Shown here piece after piece: positions 24,401 through 25,989 of a stretch of DNA of 30,798 nucleotides. Position numbers and translations under genes: made by a program. The notes beneath the pieces are model-generated. The model worked only from the letters and a program-made list of their open reading frames with translations, did not search any database and was not told the DNA's origin. Positions within the stretch are counted from its first letter, which is position 1. The number at the start of each line of letters is the position of its first letter. This stretch comes from Flavobacteriales bacterium UBA4474. Lineage in GTDB: Bacteria; Bacteroidota; Bacteroidia; Flavobacteriales_D; Sanyastnellaceae. The stretch is from the NCBI GenBank assembly GCA_002389295.1, contig DGOE01000016.1, forward strand, positions 1 through 30,798, given 5' to 3'.

Positions 24401-25911
24401 ACATCGATGGAGAGCTTCGCGGTTACTCAAACTTGGATTTGCCCGTCGCTGGACAAAACCTCGCCTTTGTCTCTGTCTTCTATGACACGGAGGACATCGG
24501 CAAGGAGATTGAGTTCAACATCTGGGACGCTTCCAAGGGCATGACCCGCGCCCAGGTCTCGACCCATTGGCCCACCCTCGAGCAGCAAGTAGAGGTGACG
24601 CCAAACGAGAACGGCATCGGCAACCTCTTCGAGCCCCTGCTCCTCAAAGCCACCAGCCGCGTGGCCATCAACACCAAGTTGGTGCCGGGTTGGAACTGGA
24701 TCAGTGTCAACGTTGTGGACACGCCTGCCACCTTCTCCCTGGAGCAAGCCTTTGAGCATGTGCCAAGCGAGGACATCCTGCAGGTGAAGTCGCACTTGAC
24801 ACCCTACAAGTTGCCGAGCGATGTGGACCACGGATGGACGCCATACGCCGATGACGAGACCGACGTACAGATGCGCTACATGGTGCAGATGAAGGCCGAC
24901 ACGCCAGATGAGATCTGGACAATGACCAACATCGGATTCACGCCAAACCCAACGGAAGAGGAGTTCCTGAAGCCGCTGGTCTATGGTTGGAACGAACTTG
25001 GGTACCTGCCACAGCAGTCCTTCAATGTGGACCAAGCCATGCGCAGCGTCTCCGATGCAGACTCCATCCTTGGCTTCAACGACCTCATCCAGAGCCGTCA
25101 CGACGGATTCGCCATGTATGCCGGTGACGGCAATTGGATCGGATCGCTCAACACGATGCGGCCAGGTCAGGGTTACCGGATGCGCCTCGGGTTGACCAGT
25201 GCTGAGAATGTTGGCCAGCCGGCCGGCACCTTGGAGTGGCCCCTCTCGCTGGGCATGGAATACCTCGTGCGTTCCGATGAAGAGGAGACAACCTGGCCGA
25301 TGGAAGTGTTGGAATGGGAGTCCTCCATGCTGGGGGTCATCCGACTGGAGGTGCCAAGCAGCCAGCCTCAGTCGTTGATCGATGCCCTCGGCGCATTTGT
25401 TGACGGTCCCCAAGGCCCCATCTGCATAGGTCAAGCCCGTCCGATGGATACCGATCAAGGACTGCTCTACTTCTTGACGGCCTTTGGTGAAGCCAATGCG
25501 GCGCTGTTTGCCGGCGATGTCCACTTCCGTTGGATGTCTGGACTCACCGAGTTGGAATTCACAGCAGACGAAACAGTCGCCTTCGAAGCCGACCGTTTGC
25601 ATGGCGACCTCGAATCGCCCATGCTGTTGCACTTCCGCGAAGCCCTGGCCATGCCTGAAACCAGTGTGAATGAACACCTTGTCGCCTTCCCGAATCCGTT
25701 CCGCAACGAACTCTCCATCCACTGGCATGGCGATGAAGAAGTGCTGGAACTGCGCGTGGAAGACGCCAACGGCAAGACCATCGACGTGCTGGACTGTAAG
25801 GGCATCGCCGAAGGGCCGTGTCGCTGGGTGACCAACAACCTCGCCTCCGGGGTCTACTTCATCCACGCGATCACCGAGTCTGGACACCACGCCGTTCGCG
25901 TCATCAAATAA
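1..25911 (+). CDS. Giant multidomain T9SS-secreted surface protein (putative adhesin), 5' end outside window
   Basis: One frame stays open from base 1 to a TAA at 25909-25911, giving 8,636 residues. The true start lies upstream; the GTG at 67 is only the first start-like codon in the window, and the frame before it also reads as protein. Domain order seen: cadherin-like repeats, nine C-type-lectin-like modules, four LamG-type domains, cysteine-rich 'CNY' modules, an FN3-like domain, regulatory-like beta domains, a split Ig-like domain and a C-terminal type A sorting domain. Such architecture is known from T9SS cargo of Bacteroidota, which cross the outer membrane and are attached to the surface or released. 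No protease, glycosidase or other catalytic motif was recognised, so binding to glycans, proteins or other cells is inferred. Parts that match nothing I know are roughly 6840-8040, 9840-10370, 11974-13500 and much of 15840-21780. Base composition changes along the gene. Coding and secretion class are certain; function is not. Confidence 0.95.
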   Translation, partial: EPNRTFVLSFEDVALFGNASTQVDGQLLLHEADGRIELYHGGVPSGSYHTFTMGINAGDGVRASYDPAFHQTSSTSPAHFEWEPIIDGYQSGPNGWPYSWTGDTTGTYLYTKSISGLSGTGAWSVKLEHEFDASAALPVDLNLAFHGLNKPMTALATYIGTDGLDEADTLKVQASDLQGNTAQLAMPIQIIKVNDGDATFSPESSLLTYEEDATFAFSLDVEDLDGLSTDLGLWSDSSLVAPAFFAAGGTCADFAASSDNGVLTVSCNCTAPANLSEGYHPEFTGPFGFEVHITDDQGFENTGSYLVEFSPVPDPTSFELLAPFDGGTLLSDTNAVSALTGSTPALMLSGTEDQDLAFELFILDNDGQSSPPFGNTTPQPVTASCSQATVNIMELGLSGAIMTNGSQPGKFLVLMVDPFEHVNGTIQVLVTSTDRFGTEVTLPLNIDLTPVNDPIALSLDNDGAGTLAHSTVLSNEVPATSSLWAVEMQVEEDTPLNIVFNATDVADGIGGSPITGVTGPWTASSIDGGTAATYSGDASLSNPHVYTPALEFPQHAEVIQGQDRDSLRFTVTDDDGHAVEVLVNIQVLPADDGQAQLTGESEVTWFEDATIRRTVTVSDPDGLTTKNISAISGAHGQATLVDTVAIDRQTLSVTYDYVPDADYHGTDEISLAVTDDQDFSSAPLSIVLTLQPLNDPMVFSSTLSDKCGANGSLESGENCDVDVDADGICDEEDDCIDMNCDGLCDGDIAAGMWAVPEDDTLMVDVNFQVSTVPEEASHTLSFVDCEAPAIPDGWSLLAATDSALYLISDATYENWFAARQATEQITGGKLFTPANADDLALLPNTASGWYGDYKLRMAESWTNVAGTAPMHTGDCNAGHDCFGWIANGAVQSASTATNLIDAKQAIMELPFGVCPEHGRLQAGVGENSWRYVPDWNYHGTDRFSLSFVDAEGYTEVRHFQTEILNTDDEPFVSTDVIAVQREDHYAYGSVYALDFDGLSENPFEEATHVISIEQMMEDQSQDSTGTVQSPQIEGAVWTSRGTLNHITNFAEDEDPGGERGFFYTEGMTLWAPLDGQLTDTLTNTNLATQPANASDWTSNRFGQADKALRTEDAPGILLLPAEQLSSPDEPRPLAISLWFTLEESLNNDSILLSNVSENISPESQLEISCQGEMLTVNAAGVEHSIKANGHSWNHLVLTFDNLDSNLTGYINGLLAFNELGTEPLQLPHHPVALAGRPDGSGQWLGAIDDIAIWNRTLTYGEATSLHKQEGARFQHEPELDQDNRTTVNLIIENSTAFVRGRYDQEMAKRDGSYIVINHMPVIDYGCADETALNFDTRALRDSTDNANFDVMNARFCEYPDLSKLSWTPNDALSRSAETLSIPGDSDNDGVIDTEEISGCNDPAACNYNPEATDSYANYSFLDYLHVGATDSTQFYISREPVTWDQAIIDAEAAGGHIGTIHTREEALLLASRTQFSDEIALAPADTLYLTGHKFSLLGEAAGSRYYISETDSLSMYEWMHSPNVNWAHLKENLLMVDDAAENAALTSLLVAAEVPYAWLPLTDDDFVGIGEGNWTNLRDSSNLGYSNWGYPPVDNDRNFVNSRHINDFDYDYAQIWANGTISGLGSFGTQTSGQNHEIQPGEWALIQEDAVQQYYNTSGEVEVAARPAFLILELQGGWCTPTFNFAVADSNGHNLATNTCPNRDIPRVTLLEIPRNTTTDCRFPEEECEHCLSERNNLDQLPITYVGRTDSSKYYISTSTVSMEHLLSGLDYEFAQLSEHMVRIGGAQENEEILALFESSNLGGVERLWLGVTDSTAEGDWRHLRNNASAPYFNWDQGENFDGRNDTFIQGHRYGRYDYAQMWLKGGDRRWHDASGNEVIPDNEPQPGAWVAMPSYGVIHSGAYPAHVLFEFPHAEFEVIGGYDNNANDVCDHAENFECLDVFSNVSIKPEDGEIVMMFNGHETYDPSRIYLMGWGTYTLFDVPAETPITVVAEQPSFISITGDSATAISGSVPTGINGNSETTAHFFSGDVEIKVSGEFGSASIFSITEGVLGTNRKVQSHRPSTENVCQGICISDDNFNNICDEYEGCMEPTACNYKSTATYDDGSCVDAWNCTGCQDETACNYSINATKPGDNVTVYVTGYDAGYLPYTPPGLGSQPYPIPAFCVFLDPLDACEYCSGDVDGTGVILGGDTLINDVTWCIQEVGCADPTACDYNDAADPNNPLALSGCMLYPALGTCAFCSGAQDGSGFIISGDEDGDDVCDVIDANRRIPLTMMAYTGTSMEGTIEVEGPYADLSWDFTVPGAQKRELIVYENFTSIQFGQPFDLQVTDAGHFASNFSTPTAENMPPGIIAEDKPVFAQRPVFTIESVEGIALNEDSFENDSFYWLKNENSDSREVMLNIQEVDMLGQFQRFNGTSFEDVPFNKANIQQSEDHSDRFLALATYSTSVDFGGENITLRDRQVEQTYFGDSLLNWLPTHYQEYSGDAFEYDLNSLGLRATLHRDENASLHVEGANFKGSGTRINPGIAGISQTTNRAVDYYHYYAKAQTWSQTLENLPYAHLEAQLAQPKSPLSIAGMTGEKAWLHGRLGAVSGNGSLGGNNAKLFWHWGNNPNQEVNMLSSSLSGLNQDWEGLVDSPILGEAKNGPGFMRFPLIKGYNDSQWDNNTLKFREYTGNDQDILGTVYVISENPMQWQNWYRLHSRQAFVPSSGEELSFVESFGDTDFLGQDEQKRDRYWLGARRSGNQWVSLNPSQTDLHLDWAQGGDPPSDSKFDGLYDFSQSKYVQLMTNRNIPVIKSTGLDNANISSGELKMVPINIQSQRRRWFNTSYYTGSLWSNSNRSVRRNNFTRTYLSSGLGDLSALYSHTGGTTIQLASGGWPETRDNDEMIYWESATGADPHEGLKGWDISDVSSHYYWVKDNNNNRTLNQAREKAKDQGGDLASMHPRGWTSAKFGHYMMTKVTKETIVPYWYHYRKLRSSCNWWRCRYYWTYHKQKRYRSESEFTNTWSGLLKNESANLPNNGLVNITAFVDGSKIAASNGTISSPNYRPYWMPLHHNGWAPTGFGAGTIYTRIGATPVMVDVGTNFETNSYTLETYNYGGLESAYAILEKEIPTDIALAVGQAKLQSSNTSDPLGAILEMPFERTPDLPGFTPVGEGLNAWFYVSDNKFDFLDARLAAQQVGGELISLEEDGAEAALKRWKGRAWIGLYQDTTAEAYDEPFNAWKWLSGGAINGIPWGDGEPNNGVEENSDATPVDEHHAYITTTAQQTGHVIDGSEFNALKVLVSVPKSKAPRIQLAYRATALSENGAAYLEQAYQLNAEGQLLIASEAPSGTSDVNTGIEYVKAKVFTEEANDQLELWLEYDPDGDELPSEETSTWAQLLAPGSSIPGGESTLEFGLGKAYDIDLTAAFEDINARRYWRLWAFDSEIGHRWELKQFDIFFNAPKVINIEAAPSVLIGSDAAGNSFSGVTLSNIDLAVKNVNTGAVLDALHPTSQFNLYTPGNQEPILFDLGDLQTVIGNLSGEALNGTWEVTLFQARDADTGSPLDNMAMHAFTMGLLIPPGMATGPVQHLTDEGDVQFVSNRIRLGGGAPLPTTTYAEDDILTAAISLDPSYEEGVNEEHIHTLTEQNNVVALLPQNPFLEVGIEAEIAVELDGFGTVKFTYQTRDENTLYYVSTTAMEYSFAQRAAAMAGGHLVVPSNPEEAEFTRLQGVHGWSGLIDADTNAVWVPITGEYLDPSWDLMAEFSAPPLHSDDLVSSDDTHSTLGADGLQGQGAEATAPATLEIGKEGSPGLTWAAITEDQLFYDIYDPASDRHYIGARIGDAQVLDGQQLLGSQGRIWRASDEGRILGFSNADSDAPQTPVAPTIDGFSLVSQTDSSDYFVSVDGNLNYLQAQAACDAKGGRLASFETEAENSLVQNTAQGHIGLWKSGEGSWAWNNGSALTYDAPWSAGDVENPASDVAVVLTDAGWDRKSAISVSHAICEFPALEEFEAGTTAFMVPSSTNTFPIHYESNSSFTLPTILLLDSAGLQAMDGPAHFGEDGWMLNSQTRRRTPAWEVPVLLAPDPIGINELTDASHGIYTAQTSTDGTMGSVQQEFATYNLGNIQLKNLWNTSSAAENGTPLTLVDAAVHPDSLGGLDNLLADYNAGEFHLTPPPANHGLWREGSDVKVFNANTLKTSIDLSPTGDFNDHKIHVAFPISAPKFNHETLADLSYSGADAVNNGLPYWGIPNGVPAYAEMYVRVRNELTGALFDTVLTTLQEPLLLKNCPHIMNDSIYMDIKVGQMNNSDGQLKFTGGDPVVISASVLWMTEGRRTMLWSDRDIEHNTLTMCTDISPSFALQEDPQEQQHLIEVDHVLTDADGNELTYTATDSIGLSTVTLVWNHNQSMYSSGGSMYLQRRNYEDYGGTILGWEYATGDASKPWSHDQAEAKPFYNVDADFNGNLDPIFYTDSTLYHNIWSCETAEYRVKQDMCGDEFHTPTIQVSIQGSVSDPWKYVDELNEGVFVSQGRYPYKVRIEWSEAVDDEGLIDQFRLYRRLYQPAEPNDDAWEQIFSSEDITWFIDQDLAAGSLYEYRVGSVITCGTGNAVQQYYNPTPYPIGFRSNYGGVEGRITFENGAPEDSVHVVVEPQGLNLARNSMLLEEGEYAKFDIRLDEMREEGDLNHWPDIHSDHFHPTLSFVDSTGLRVSEGVSVSQWVKVPKATLLGHPVTGAGAAEEAPLFTLNYHDPLANLEKESLSIWARKINGNDGQYRLSARQSGVFTDFGAFELDYDKFQHLTFTMANVESGREVPGIRIYVRAHGDDPGVIEQPVEFYDFRGPDDVIQMIRENWSAWIWNAATGTSGFCSDPNALNFAGNELGGSLEYCDYEMPSGCTDPQGQNYLEYALFEPGGGEDACNYSYYGTGEEIALHWFSDDDANPYEYPVILRLEGDGSETVVKSFWSDLNRYQDSLQVLGMLYPYSSVVMSVKLPNGDYRMRVLDSREEGDGSLPHMEADSFSGNFALYNSVGVNHVTCSQYIQDEANGGSYDLSIITHSALASGVGQIDNFLLVDCAECFSVNFLNNATIEMPLTAKGQDAIEGASTYEFWWRTADVIDGETYLFGDIFTIEGDDSSGDITLRVVEDTEDPSNMGNAKWELTGPAGTMRRIPEQPTYNEYAVIPGQWYHVTLAVGQPTGDGQPMAYFTMRSTDQNLADNEPWNNPRHFEFDNLDDDGNPLDLSAQFVIAPVDPSANYNAEKIILGGSNVLIHRLSIWEGILTPGESASLFEGADLRGSTFNATVMPNETGVWVQPDGGDLPFSRLRSVLVPDNAGRFVDQMLDKQLQPQGTNFDANPISEAYFVGSEVATGAGALTVDGTTGADELPSINRKSIRRAPYGQCNPGCNRLFDACNFNPFANQFIDCELSCTGEGLRMAKMAAEAIVYDEIRAWGNAPFYAYAEGSRVVPGAPLYGQDYRSWEAAKFWMQRYPSNFTEGMLLMYDADEGLGNALYDRAKYTVDNESWMGHNAALYHQTFALSSSADTSWYQIPDPTRNYFANGPLRDLPQSLGSWAYTNINSGGGYVIGNVKFVGSGDFFDIKPSKSTSGFEHIFEPAQRTTIIGDVLLLSEDQDFIDKSSFEVEVRVTYQDLPAGQTDYANVTSPGSSYCPVANVSFKVDGSVAMDDESQAIKTDQYGFAKLSIPRGEHLIEPILKDNDEDNDEDNHVFASTSTSGRQVFITGPVLRDSDGNLPSDVQFVDITKRRAIGRIVTGDAMGAAAWDASANNLGLTSFTLLPIDKVENQNTWTQAFGCPALKITTDTTTGQYEFYGLPKDYRIAISSDTILIPSVFDACGGFEHLDVQGWKRELPATSSTGRAWSAGFSNYMKATSEGDYNPFKADYAVWNLSLLPQEWSHNSEYPSHPIAEGTSAMPANFAENSNSRVFDRQDLIYNPAIELIVNQIQTDGSQECNPEAPALAYPILEQTFLGETELYHTDGEAKYFLDAERYLAAYKFAQDDKEENALDGVAPFPLGLPVLHSHVKYCMSIYGSRQSYTEIPHPTIQDSISYAFGDTTKVKGDQYSLTITNSLAKGDNVVTQTLSEDSLIYSFSCKEPNEYNTNDQGVHVPTGNMSMVMSAYGITVDIWDPFAHLIPQEADLEEVPGLLRHWSDQELLFQRNRFDAIIFGDYAASDPVPVSSDAILDFILRDPPGDASYCTLEQGSIMSMSKSISTSEMAGMDRKKNSDVSAKKNDEGGLVLAPLGIGMQQSSATEFQAGLNTSQTEEYTKDKFGEVSIEESLEFNQAITTSGISHKEQDLFYGEVRNTSMSNHRIFGINPTQSVINASLGQNVASEMGIPFNDEQGAPQAVFADGDGDGILDEIMMMKLDDNGNVTGEVTPFVMNWSGRVKQAILPASHFMKTQYTIENVDIPMLMTARDAYFSNHPELYTWPDGTPSNVQYNQLGWKYPYRVIWSGDATDEPDTVWTDMKLANNDDHRWETFYSAWLSSVGQGIPNKASTITKGYNVPSAIQSLVDLSSDILDGDLPTELQLAGVPHDVTARLLTDKFIGDDRIGPGYRFLAADITLDSVRFFNNQIAQWSKILAQNEFEKINARRFIFDNIGSYSEIDQLSDWSEDLQTSGATAAQFSLDDFTSSTSDLEAFDPDAIDIWSSADFEPFFLTFSGGGAEFTQSITKTNIQTTENAVELSFLSQGSLNVEVYCSGQGFNQGGGDLKQITEVRENSETNESSMTFSYTLSDDDFQDFYLVAVIPGAGANGPIFLNLGGASSCKYRDADISQYSEWFPALIPSSNTVSGSLLDCNNATLAEPVWSRTIDTNKVIMDPVSGGTWHAMDPGQIEANTATLAGGPSDAILAIQGGIFAVQIAYNIVKQNYAGAAQVGIAAAAWGAFLAADAGITYGFRQLVSSEYGGAFAGEGFSDANVLAIEDAVEADDVFIADGMCADIFEKDAYFEVQPATVQLQVPNITVSYDAPGGNSVSDATEVSATAFMDQSIGMTLHLRNNAPNPIGGYANFLIFSDVTLNTLGAEVTIGGTDGNAGAFGYTIEPSWSSSAPLGGAYDVPVVFEHSGVDNPDFQNGSVQIIMESECDNFISDAVKVNLNFEPACSDVTMLQPLENWTANLDRITNGSTEHPSDLSINVDVSKNHFTNWVQPNSSIDYISGEGPVVVEYRLGNGSIWSPISNSLAFGTDSTVILNEDGSLNDVTLSWKPIIAEQLCNPLTSADGTSCLGYEGEVLLRSRSVCADPFALPKTSEVISGYVDYVRPELFGSVLPSDGFLEPGDELQLRWSEGMETSNPAFTLSPDSIKIRATQNSDYTKNSGGVKFTEDEHLTVVQGPHLDAYYVDEDMIGFPGWSVSWKQWGGGLYGVQDTASGTIGATSADPEALIVAPNQITVVVPPSNASGVVFTQGDQSGYSLTGEFVDIDHFKLTSTVPNVGTSSYTVQISGANAQWNGLWNQLELVFEPTATEGSYNWRLDLNGAPAGQNGVITNINLEPTRLTLGNGWINGHPTGDPLSMPMQDFRMWNSQRETYASETPAFQITGNEIGLQLWLPMDELEGTPADRARMRDVIMEANWYSPGASHALDFASNTNGSLIPSISGVNWTPDGTRNTTLEFWVKPGGLNEGIMSINGTADPDIDLRRVGWSGFIDEAGRLGFANGTDTMRTQVPLSQSWHHVALVRRYNGTALLYVDGEEVAGDPAYDHGKLIPVVLHLGARNQLPSGIGECHDLQGISFNTDGDANVHQAGSLGWAMFNGVPAEFFGDGTVATDDLDYANAFHPSEQACIDACVDAPPSGAPVGYDRFFTGKLDELRVWNTALTKETIVKQMRDGVYGYENLVLHVPFETGIVADTLAVHPYDAYVYAPYDGFDYFNDASSMLTTHGYNAVELGNIGNGGLTSIISGIQEEDAPLMQSAPQTTLSAVGDIMDVSWNSLHDECIIELNEQSLYKYEDQLVTFVIPKTQLRDEAGNATESDLVFEMLIDRNPLKWSETEAQVEHEFDMETVSYTTEIMNVGNTTKYFEVSGLPAWIEASPSSGNIPANSTMEITFSAPEALPIGYFEFDARLKGGLPCGNASSGGFCYAERFTLGVDIFATPPELEVDVAAFEYIMPLVTKAYINNAASTDEDDIVMAYIDGELRGYSNLDLPVAGQNLAFVSVFYDTEDIGKEIEFNIWDASKGMTRAQVSTHWPTLEQQVEVTPNENGIGNLFEPLLLKATSRVAINTKLVPGWNWISVNVVDTPATFSLEQAFEHVPSEDILQVKSHLTPYKLPSDVDHGWTPYADDETDVQMRYMVQMKADTPDEIWTMTNIGFTPNPTEEEFLKPLVYGWNELGYLPQQSFNVDQAMRSVSDADSILGFNDLIQSRHDGFAMYAGDGNWIGSLNTMRPGQGYRMRLGLTSAENVGQPAGTLEWPLSLGMEYLVRSDEEETTWPMEVLEWESSMLGVIRLEVPSSQPQSLIDALGAFVDGPQGPICIGQARPMDTDQGLLYFLTAFGEANAALFAGDVHFRWMSGLTELEFTADETVAFEADRLHGDLESPMLLHFREALAMPETSVNEHLVAFPNPFRNELSIHWHGDEEVLELRVEDANGKTIDVLDCKGIAEGPCRWVTNNLASGVYFIHAITESGHHAVRVIK
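490..2920 (+). repeat. Cadherin-like (tandem-95 type) repeat array
   Basis: Linker motifs of the type 'VNDP/VNDG' recur at 577 (VNDGDATF), 934 (VPDPTSF), 1351 (VNDPIAL), 1768 (ADDGQAQL), 2077 (LNDPMVF) and 2893 (NTDDEPF). Spacings are 357, 417, 417, 309 and 816 bases. Each unit has the usual features of these extracellular beta-sandwich repeats: an early 'EED' acidic motif (YEEDATF, VEEDTPL, FEDATI, PEDDTL), a middle 'DPDG', and a late 'Y.GTD.hshsVTDDQ' strand. Such repeats are known as Ca-stabilised rods in bacterial adhesins. The last unit is twice the normal length because of inserted sequence. A DxDxDG run near 2155-2240 (DVDVDADGICDEEDDC) looks like a thrombospondin type 3-like Ca-binding loop. 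Confidence 0.65.
2374..2715 (+). other. C-type-lectin-like module 1, inserted in a cadherin-like repeat
   Basis: The segment opens DGWSLLAATDSALYLIS and continues with ARQATEQITGGKLFTP, matching the opening of the better-preserved module at 11617 (DGFSLVSQTDSSDYFVS, then AQAACDAKGGRLASF). After it the cadherin-like pattern resumes (YVPDWNYHGTDRFSLSF). The module lacks the clear WIGL core of a complete lectin fold, so it may be degenerate. Ligand binding is not predicted. Confidence 0.45.
3199..3810 (+). other. LamG / concanavalin A-like domain 1
   Basis: The domain begins LWAPLDGQLTDTL, followed by the strands ISLWFTLEES, WNHLVLTFDN, GYINGLLAFNE and GAIDDIAIWNRTLTYGEA. The pattern 'W.HlvhTfd....hYINGhh' followed by 'IDDhxIWNRxLt..E' is characteristic of Laminin_G_3 / LamG-like jelly-roll domains, which bind glycans or proteins. 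Length of about 200 residues fits the family. Confidence 0.8.
3967..4260 (+). other. Cysteine-rich CNY module and TSP3-like Ca-binding loop
   Basis: The sequence contains YGCADETALNF, then DSDNDGVIDTEEISGCND, then PAACNYNPEATDS. The acidic 'DxDNDGVxD' run resembles thrombospondin type 3 / EF-loop Ca-binding repeats. The 'GC.DP.ACNYNP.AT' motif is the same family as the repeats of the downstream gene. Confidence 0.6.
4261..5745 (+). repeat. C-type-lectin-like modules 2-4 (4261-4476, 4477-5025, 5221-5745)
   Basis: Module 2 starts HVGATDSTQFYIS and runs on with EAAGGHIGTIHTREEA, but is cut short by module 3 (FSLLGEAAGSRYYIS). Module 4 starts ITYVGRTDSSKYYIS. Modules 3 and 4 keep the core of the fold: WLPLTDDDFVGIGEGNW and SNWGY in module 3, WLGVTDSTAEGDW and FNWDQGE in module 4. 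They also share a long end: YDYAQIW against YDYAQMW, QPGEWALI against QPGAWVAM, and AFLILEL against AHVLFEF. This is a tandem duplication. The canonical disulfide cysteines are absent, as is common in bacterial C-type-lectin-like domains. Confidence 0.7.
6208..6804 (+). repeat. Cysteine-rich CNY module cluster
   Basis: Three CNY-type units occur here: GCMEPTACNYKSTATYDDGSC, GCQDETACNYSINAT and GCADPTACDYNDAADP. Between and around them lie CEYCSGDVDGTG and CAFCSGAQDGSG segments and DxDxD runs (DEDGDDVCD). The same 'C..CSGxxDGSG' motif returns in the terminal repeats of the downstream gene as CETCSGETDGSG. The cluster probably forms a disulfide- and Ca-stabilised stalk; this is inference. Confidence 0.65.
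8050..9342 (+). other. C-type-lectin-like modules 5 and 6 with basic aromatic patches
   Basis: Module 5 (8050-8376) reads GTVYVISENPMQWQNW, YWLGARRSGNQWVSL and LDWAQGGDPP, a recognisable lectin-like core. Module 6 (8737-9342) starts YYWVKDNNNNRTLNQARE with KDQGGDLASMHPRG and ends SAYAILEKE. Between and inside them lie two stretches unusually rich in Arg, Lys, Tyr and Trp, at about 8461-8570 (RRRWFNTSYY, SVRRNNFTRTY) and 8908-9015 (YWYHYRKLR, CNWWRCRYYW, YHKQKRYRS). The rest of the protein is strongly acidic, so these patches stand out. Confidence 0.5.
9448..9837 (+). other. C-type-lectin-like module 7
   Basis: This is one of the clearest copies. It has FTPVGEGLNAWFYVS, then LAAQQVGGELISLEE, then the core WIGLYQD, WKWLSGG and PWGDGEPNNG. 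In animal lectins the 'EPN' position takes part in Ca and mannose-type sugar binding, and EPN is present here. Actual sugar specificity cannot be read from the sequence alone, and the disulfide cysteines are missing. Confidence 0.75.
10374..10695 (+). other. P-domain-like (proprotein convertase type) beta domain, tentative
   Basis: The strands SGVTLSNIDLAVKN, ILFDLGDLQTV, LSGEALNGTWEVTLFQARD and MAMHAFTMGL follow the order of the P/Homo B jelly-roll found beside subtilases and in T9SS cargo ('L.ni.l.v ... L.G....GtW.L.v.D'). No protease is attached, so a structural role is assumed. Confidence 0.4.
10981..11973 (+). other. C-type-lectin-like modules 8 and 9
   Basis: Module 8 (10981 onward) has RDENTLYYVS and AAAMAGGHLVVPSNPEEAEF, with a shortened core (GWSGLIDADTNAVW). 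Module 9 (11617-11973) has SQTDSSDYFVS, AACDAKGGRLASFETEAEN, HIGLWKSGEGSWAWNNGSAL and a closing HAICEFP. Module 9 keeps the first and last cysteines of the classical fold (AAC and AIC), unlike its siblings, so it may be closest to the ancestral form. Confidence 0.7.
13540..13785 (+). other. Fibronectin type III-like domain
   Basis: The segment has KVRIEWSEAVDDEGLIDQF, then RLYRRLYQP, then a late LAAGSLYEYRVGSVITC. The order 'V.h.W......h..F.hYR........DhhhhpG..Y.Y.V.sV' fits an FN3 beta-sandwich. The next residues (GGVEGRITFENGAPEDSVHVVVEP) look like the start of a carboxypeptidase regulatory-like domain. Confidence 0.6.
14545..14720 (+). other. Degenerate cysteine-rich CNY module
   Basis: GFCSDPNALNFAGNE, CDYEMPSGCTDPQGQNY and GGGEDACNYSYYG keep the cysteine spacing of the CNY modules but have lost their consensus residues. 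A related variant (DACNFNPFANQFIDCEL) lies at about 16180-16230. Confidence 0.5.
15181..15837 (+). other. LamG / concanavalin A-like domain 2
   Basis: The strands VNFLNNATIEMPLT, STYEFWWRTADV, GQWYHVTLAVGQPTGDG, EKIILGGSNVLIHRLSIWEGIL and TPGESASLFEG fit a LamG-type jelly-roll ('W.HhTh' followed by 'hhRhSIWxGhLT..E'). A less certain LamG-like stretch precedes it at about 14030-14470 (VSVSQWVKVPK, LSIWARKING). Confidence 0.7.
16840..21780 (+). other. Large unassigned core region with regulatory-like beta domains
   Basis: About 1,650 residues match no repeat family elsewhere in the gene. Near 16960-17130 the pattern VSFKVDG, KTDQYGFAKLSIPRGEH resembles carboxypeptidase regulatory-like domains, with the acidic run DNDEDNDEDN after it. 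A second such unit ends at YEFYGLPKDYRIAIS (about 17425-17475). At 18559-18585 lies FILRDPPGD, followed by Ser/Lys-rich, helix-prone sequence and a Ca-loop-like DGDGDGILDE near 19060-19090. Part of this core is poorer in GC than its flanks. I do not recognise its function. Confidence 0.5.
20548..20706 (+). other. Hydrophobic alanine-rich double-helix segment
   Basis: Residues coded by 20557-20613 (AILAIQGGIFAVQIAYNIV) are followed by a short polar KQN turn. A second hydrophobic stretch (QVGIAAAAWGAFLAADAG) follows within 20626-20700. Nothing else in the visible part of this protein is comparably hydrophobic. It could be a buried helical hairpin or a membrane-active segment; the sequence cannot decide. 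Confidence 0.5.
21784..23960 (+). other. Ig-like (Big_5/SbsA-like) domain split by two LamG domains
   Basis: The first half of an Ig-like domain is at 21784-21960 (RPELFGSVLPSDGFLEPGDE, LQLRWSEGM). Its apparent second half is at about 23740-23960 (VTFVIPKTQLRDEAGNAT, FEMLIDRNPLKW). Between them lie LamG 3 (about 21985-22640: LELVFEP, NWRLDLNGAP, FRMWNSQRE) and LamG 4 (22750-23544: TLEFWVKPGG, WHHVALVRRYNGTALLYVDG, GKLDELRVWNTALTKE). LamG 4 is the best-preserved copy in the window. Each LamG is followed by LWLPMDE or LHVPFETG, the usual closing strand. Confidence 0.65.
24000..25650 (+). other. Pre-sorting-domain region with ASPD-like Ig and two GWNW-type units
   Basis: The segment opens with an Ig-like domain (EIMNVGNTTKYFEVSGLPAW, IPANSTMEITFSAP). 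It continues with AYIDGELRGYSN and FNIWDASKG, then two related units starting LVPGWNWISVNV (about 24680) and LVYGWNELGYLP (about 24980). Each unit has an acidic/aromatic middle and the first ends before GFTPNP, the second in MRPGQGYRMRL. This order precedes the sorting domain in many large Bacteroidota T9SS proteins as I recall them; its function is not known to me. Confidence 0.5.
25663..25908 (+). other. T9SS type A C-terminal sorting domain
   Basis: The last 82 residues follow the type A pattern: AFPNPFRNELSIHW (FPNPF at 25687-25701), then LELRVEDANGKTIDVL, then LASGVYFIHAI and a basic HHAVRVIK end. This domain targets proteins with a signal peptide through the type IX system across the outer membrane and is normally removed there. 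It ends exactly at the stop codon. The matching N-terminal signal peptide must lie upstream of the window. Confidence 0.92.
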
Positions 25912-25918
25912 CCGGGAT

Positions 25919-25942
25919 GCCCCCTGCCGCTCGGCAGGGGGC
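25919..25942 (+). terminator. GC-rich hairpin after the giant gene
   Basis: A perfect 10-bp stem (25919-25928 with 25933-25942, GCCCCCTGCC against GGCAGGGGGC) closes a GCTC loop seven bases after the stop codon. No T-run follows, so it is not a classic intrinsic terminator. It may still end transcription or protect the 3' end of the message. The whole intergenic gap (25912-25989) shows no TTTG/TAnnTTTG-type Bacteroidota promoter. Confidence 0.6.
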
Positions 25943-25989
25943 CCTCCCACTCCACCCACAACAGACCCCAAAGACCAACCCATCACCCG

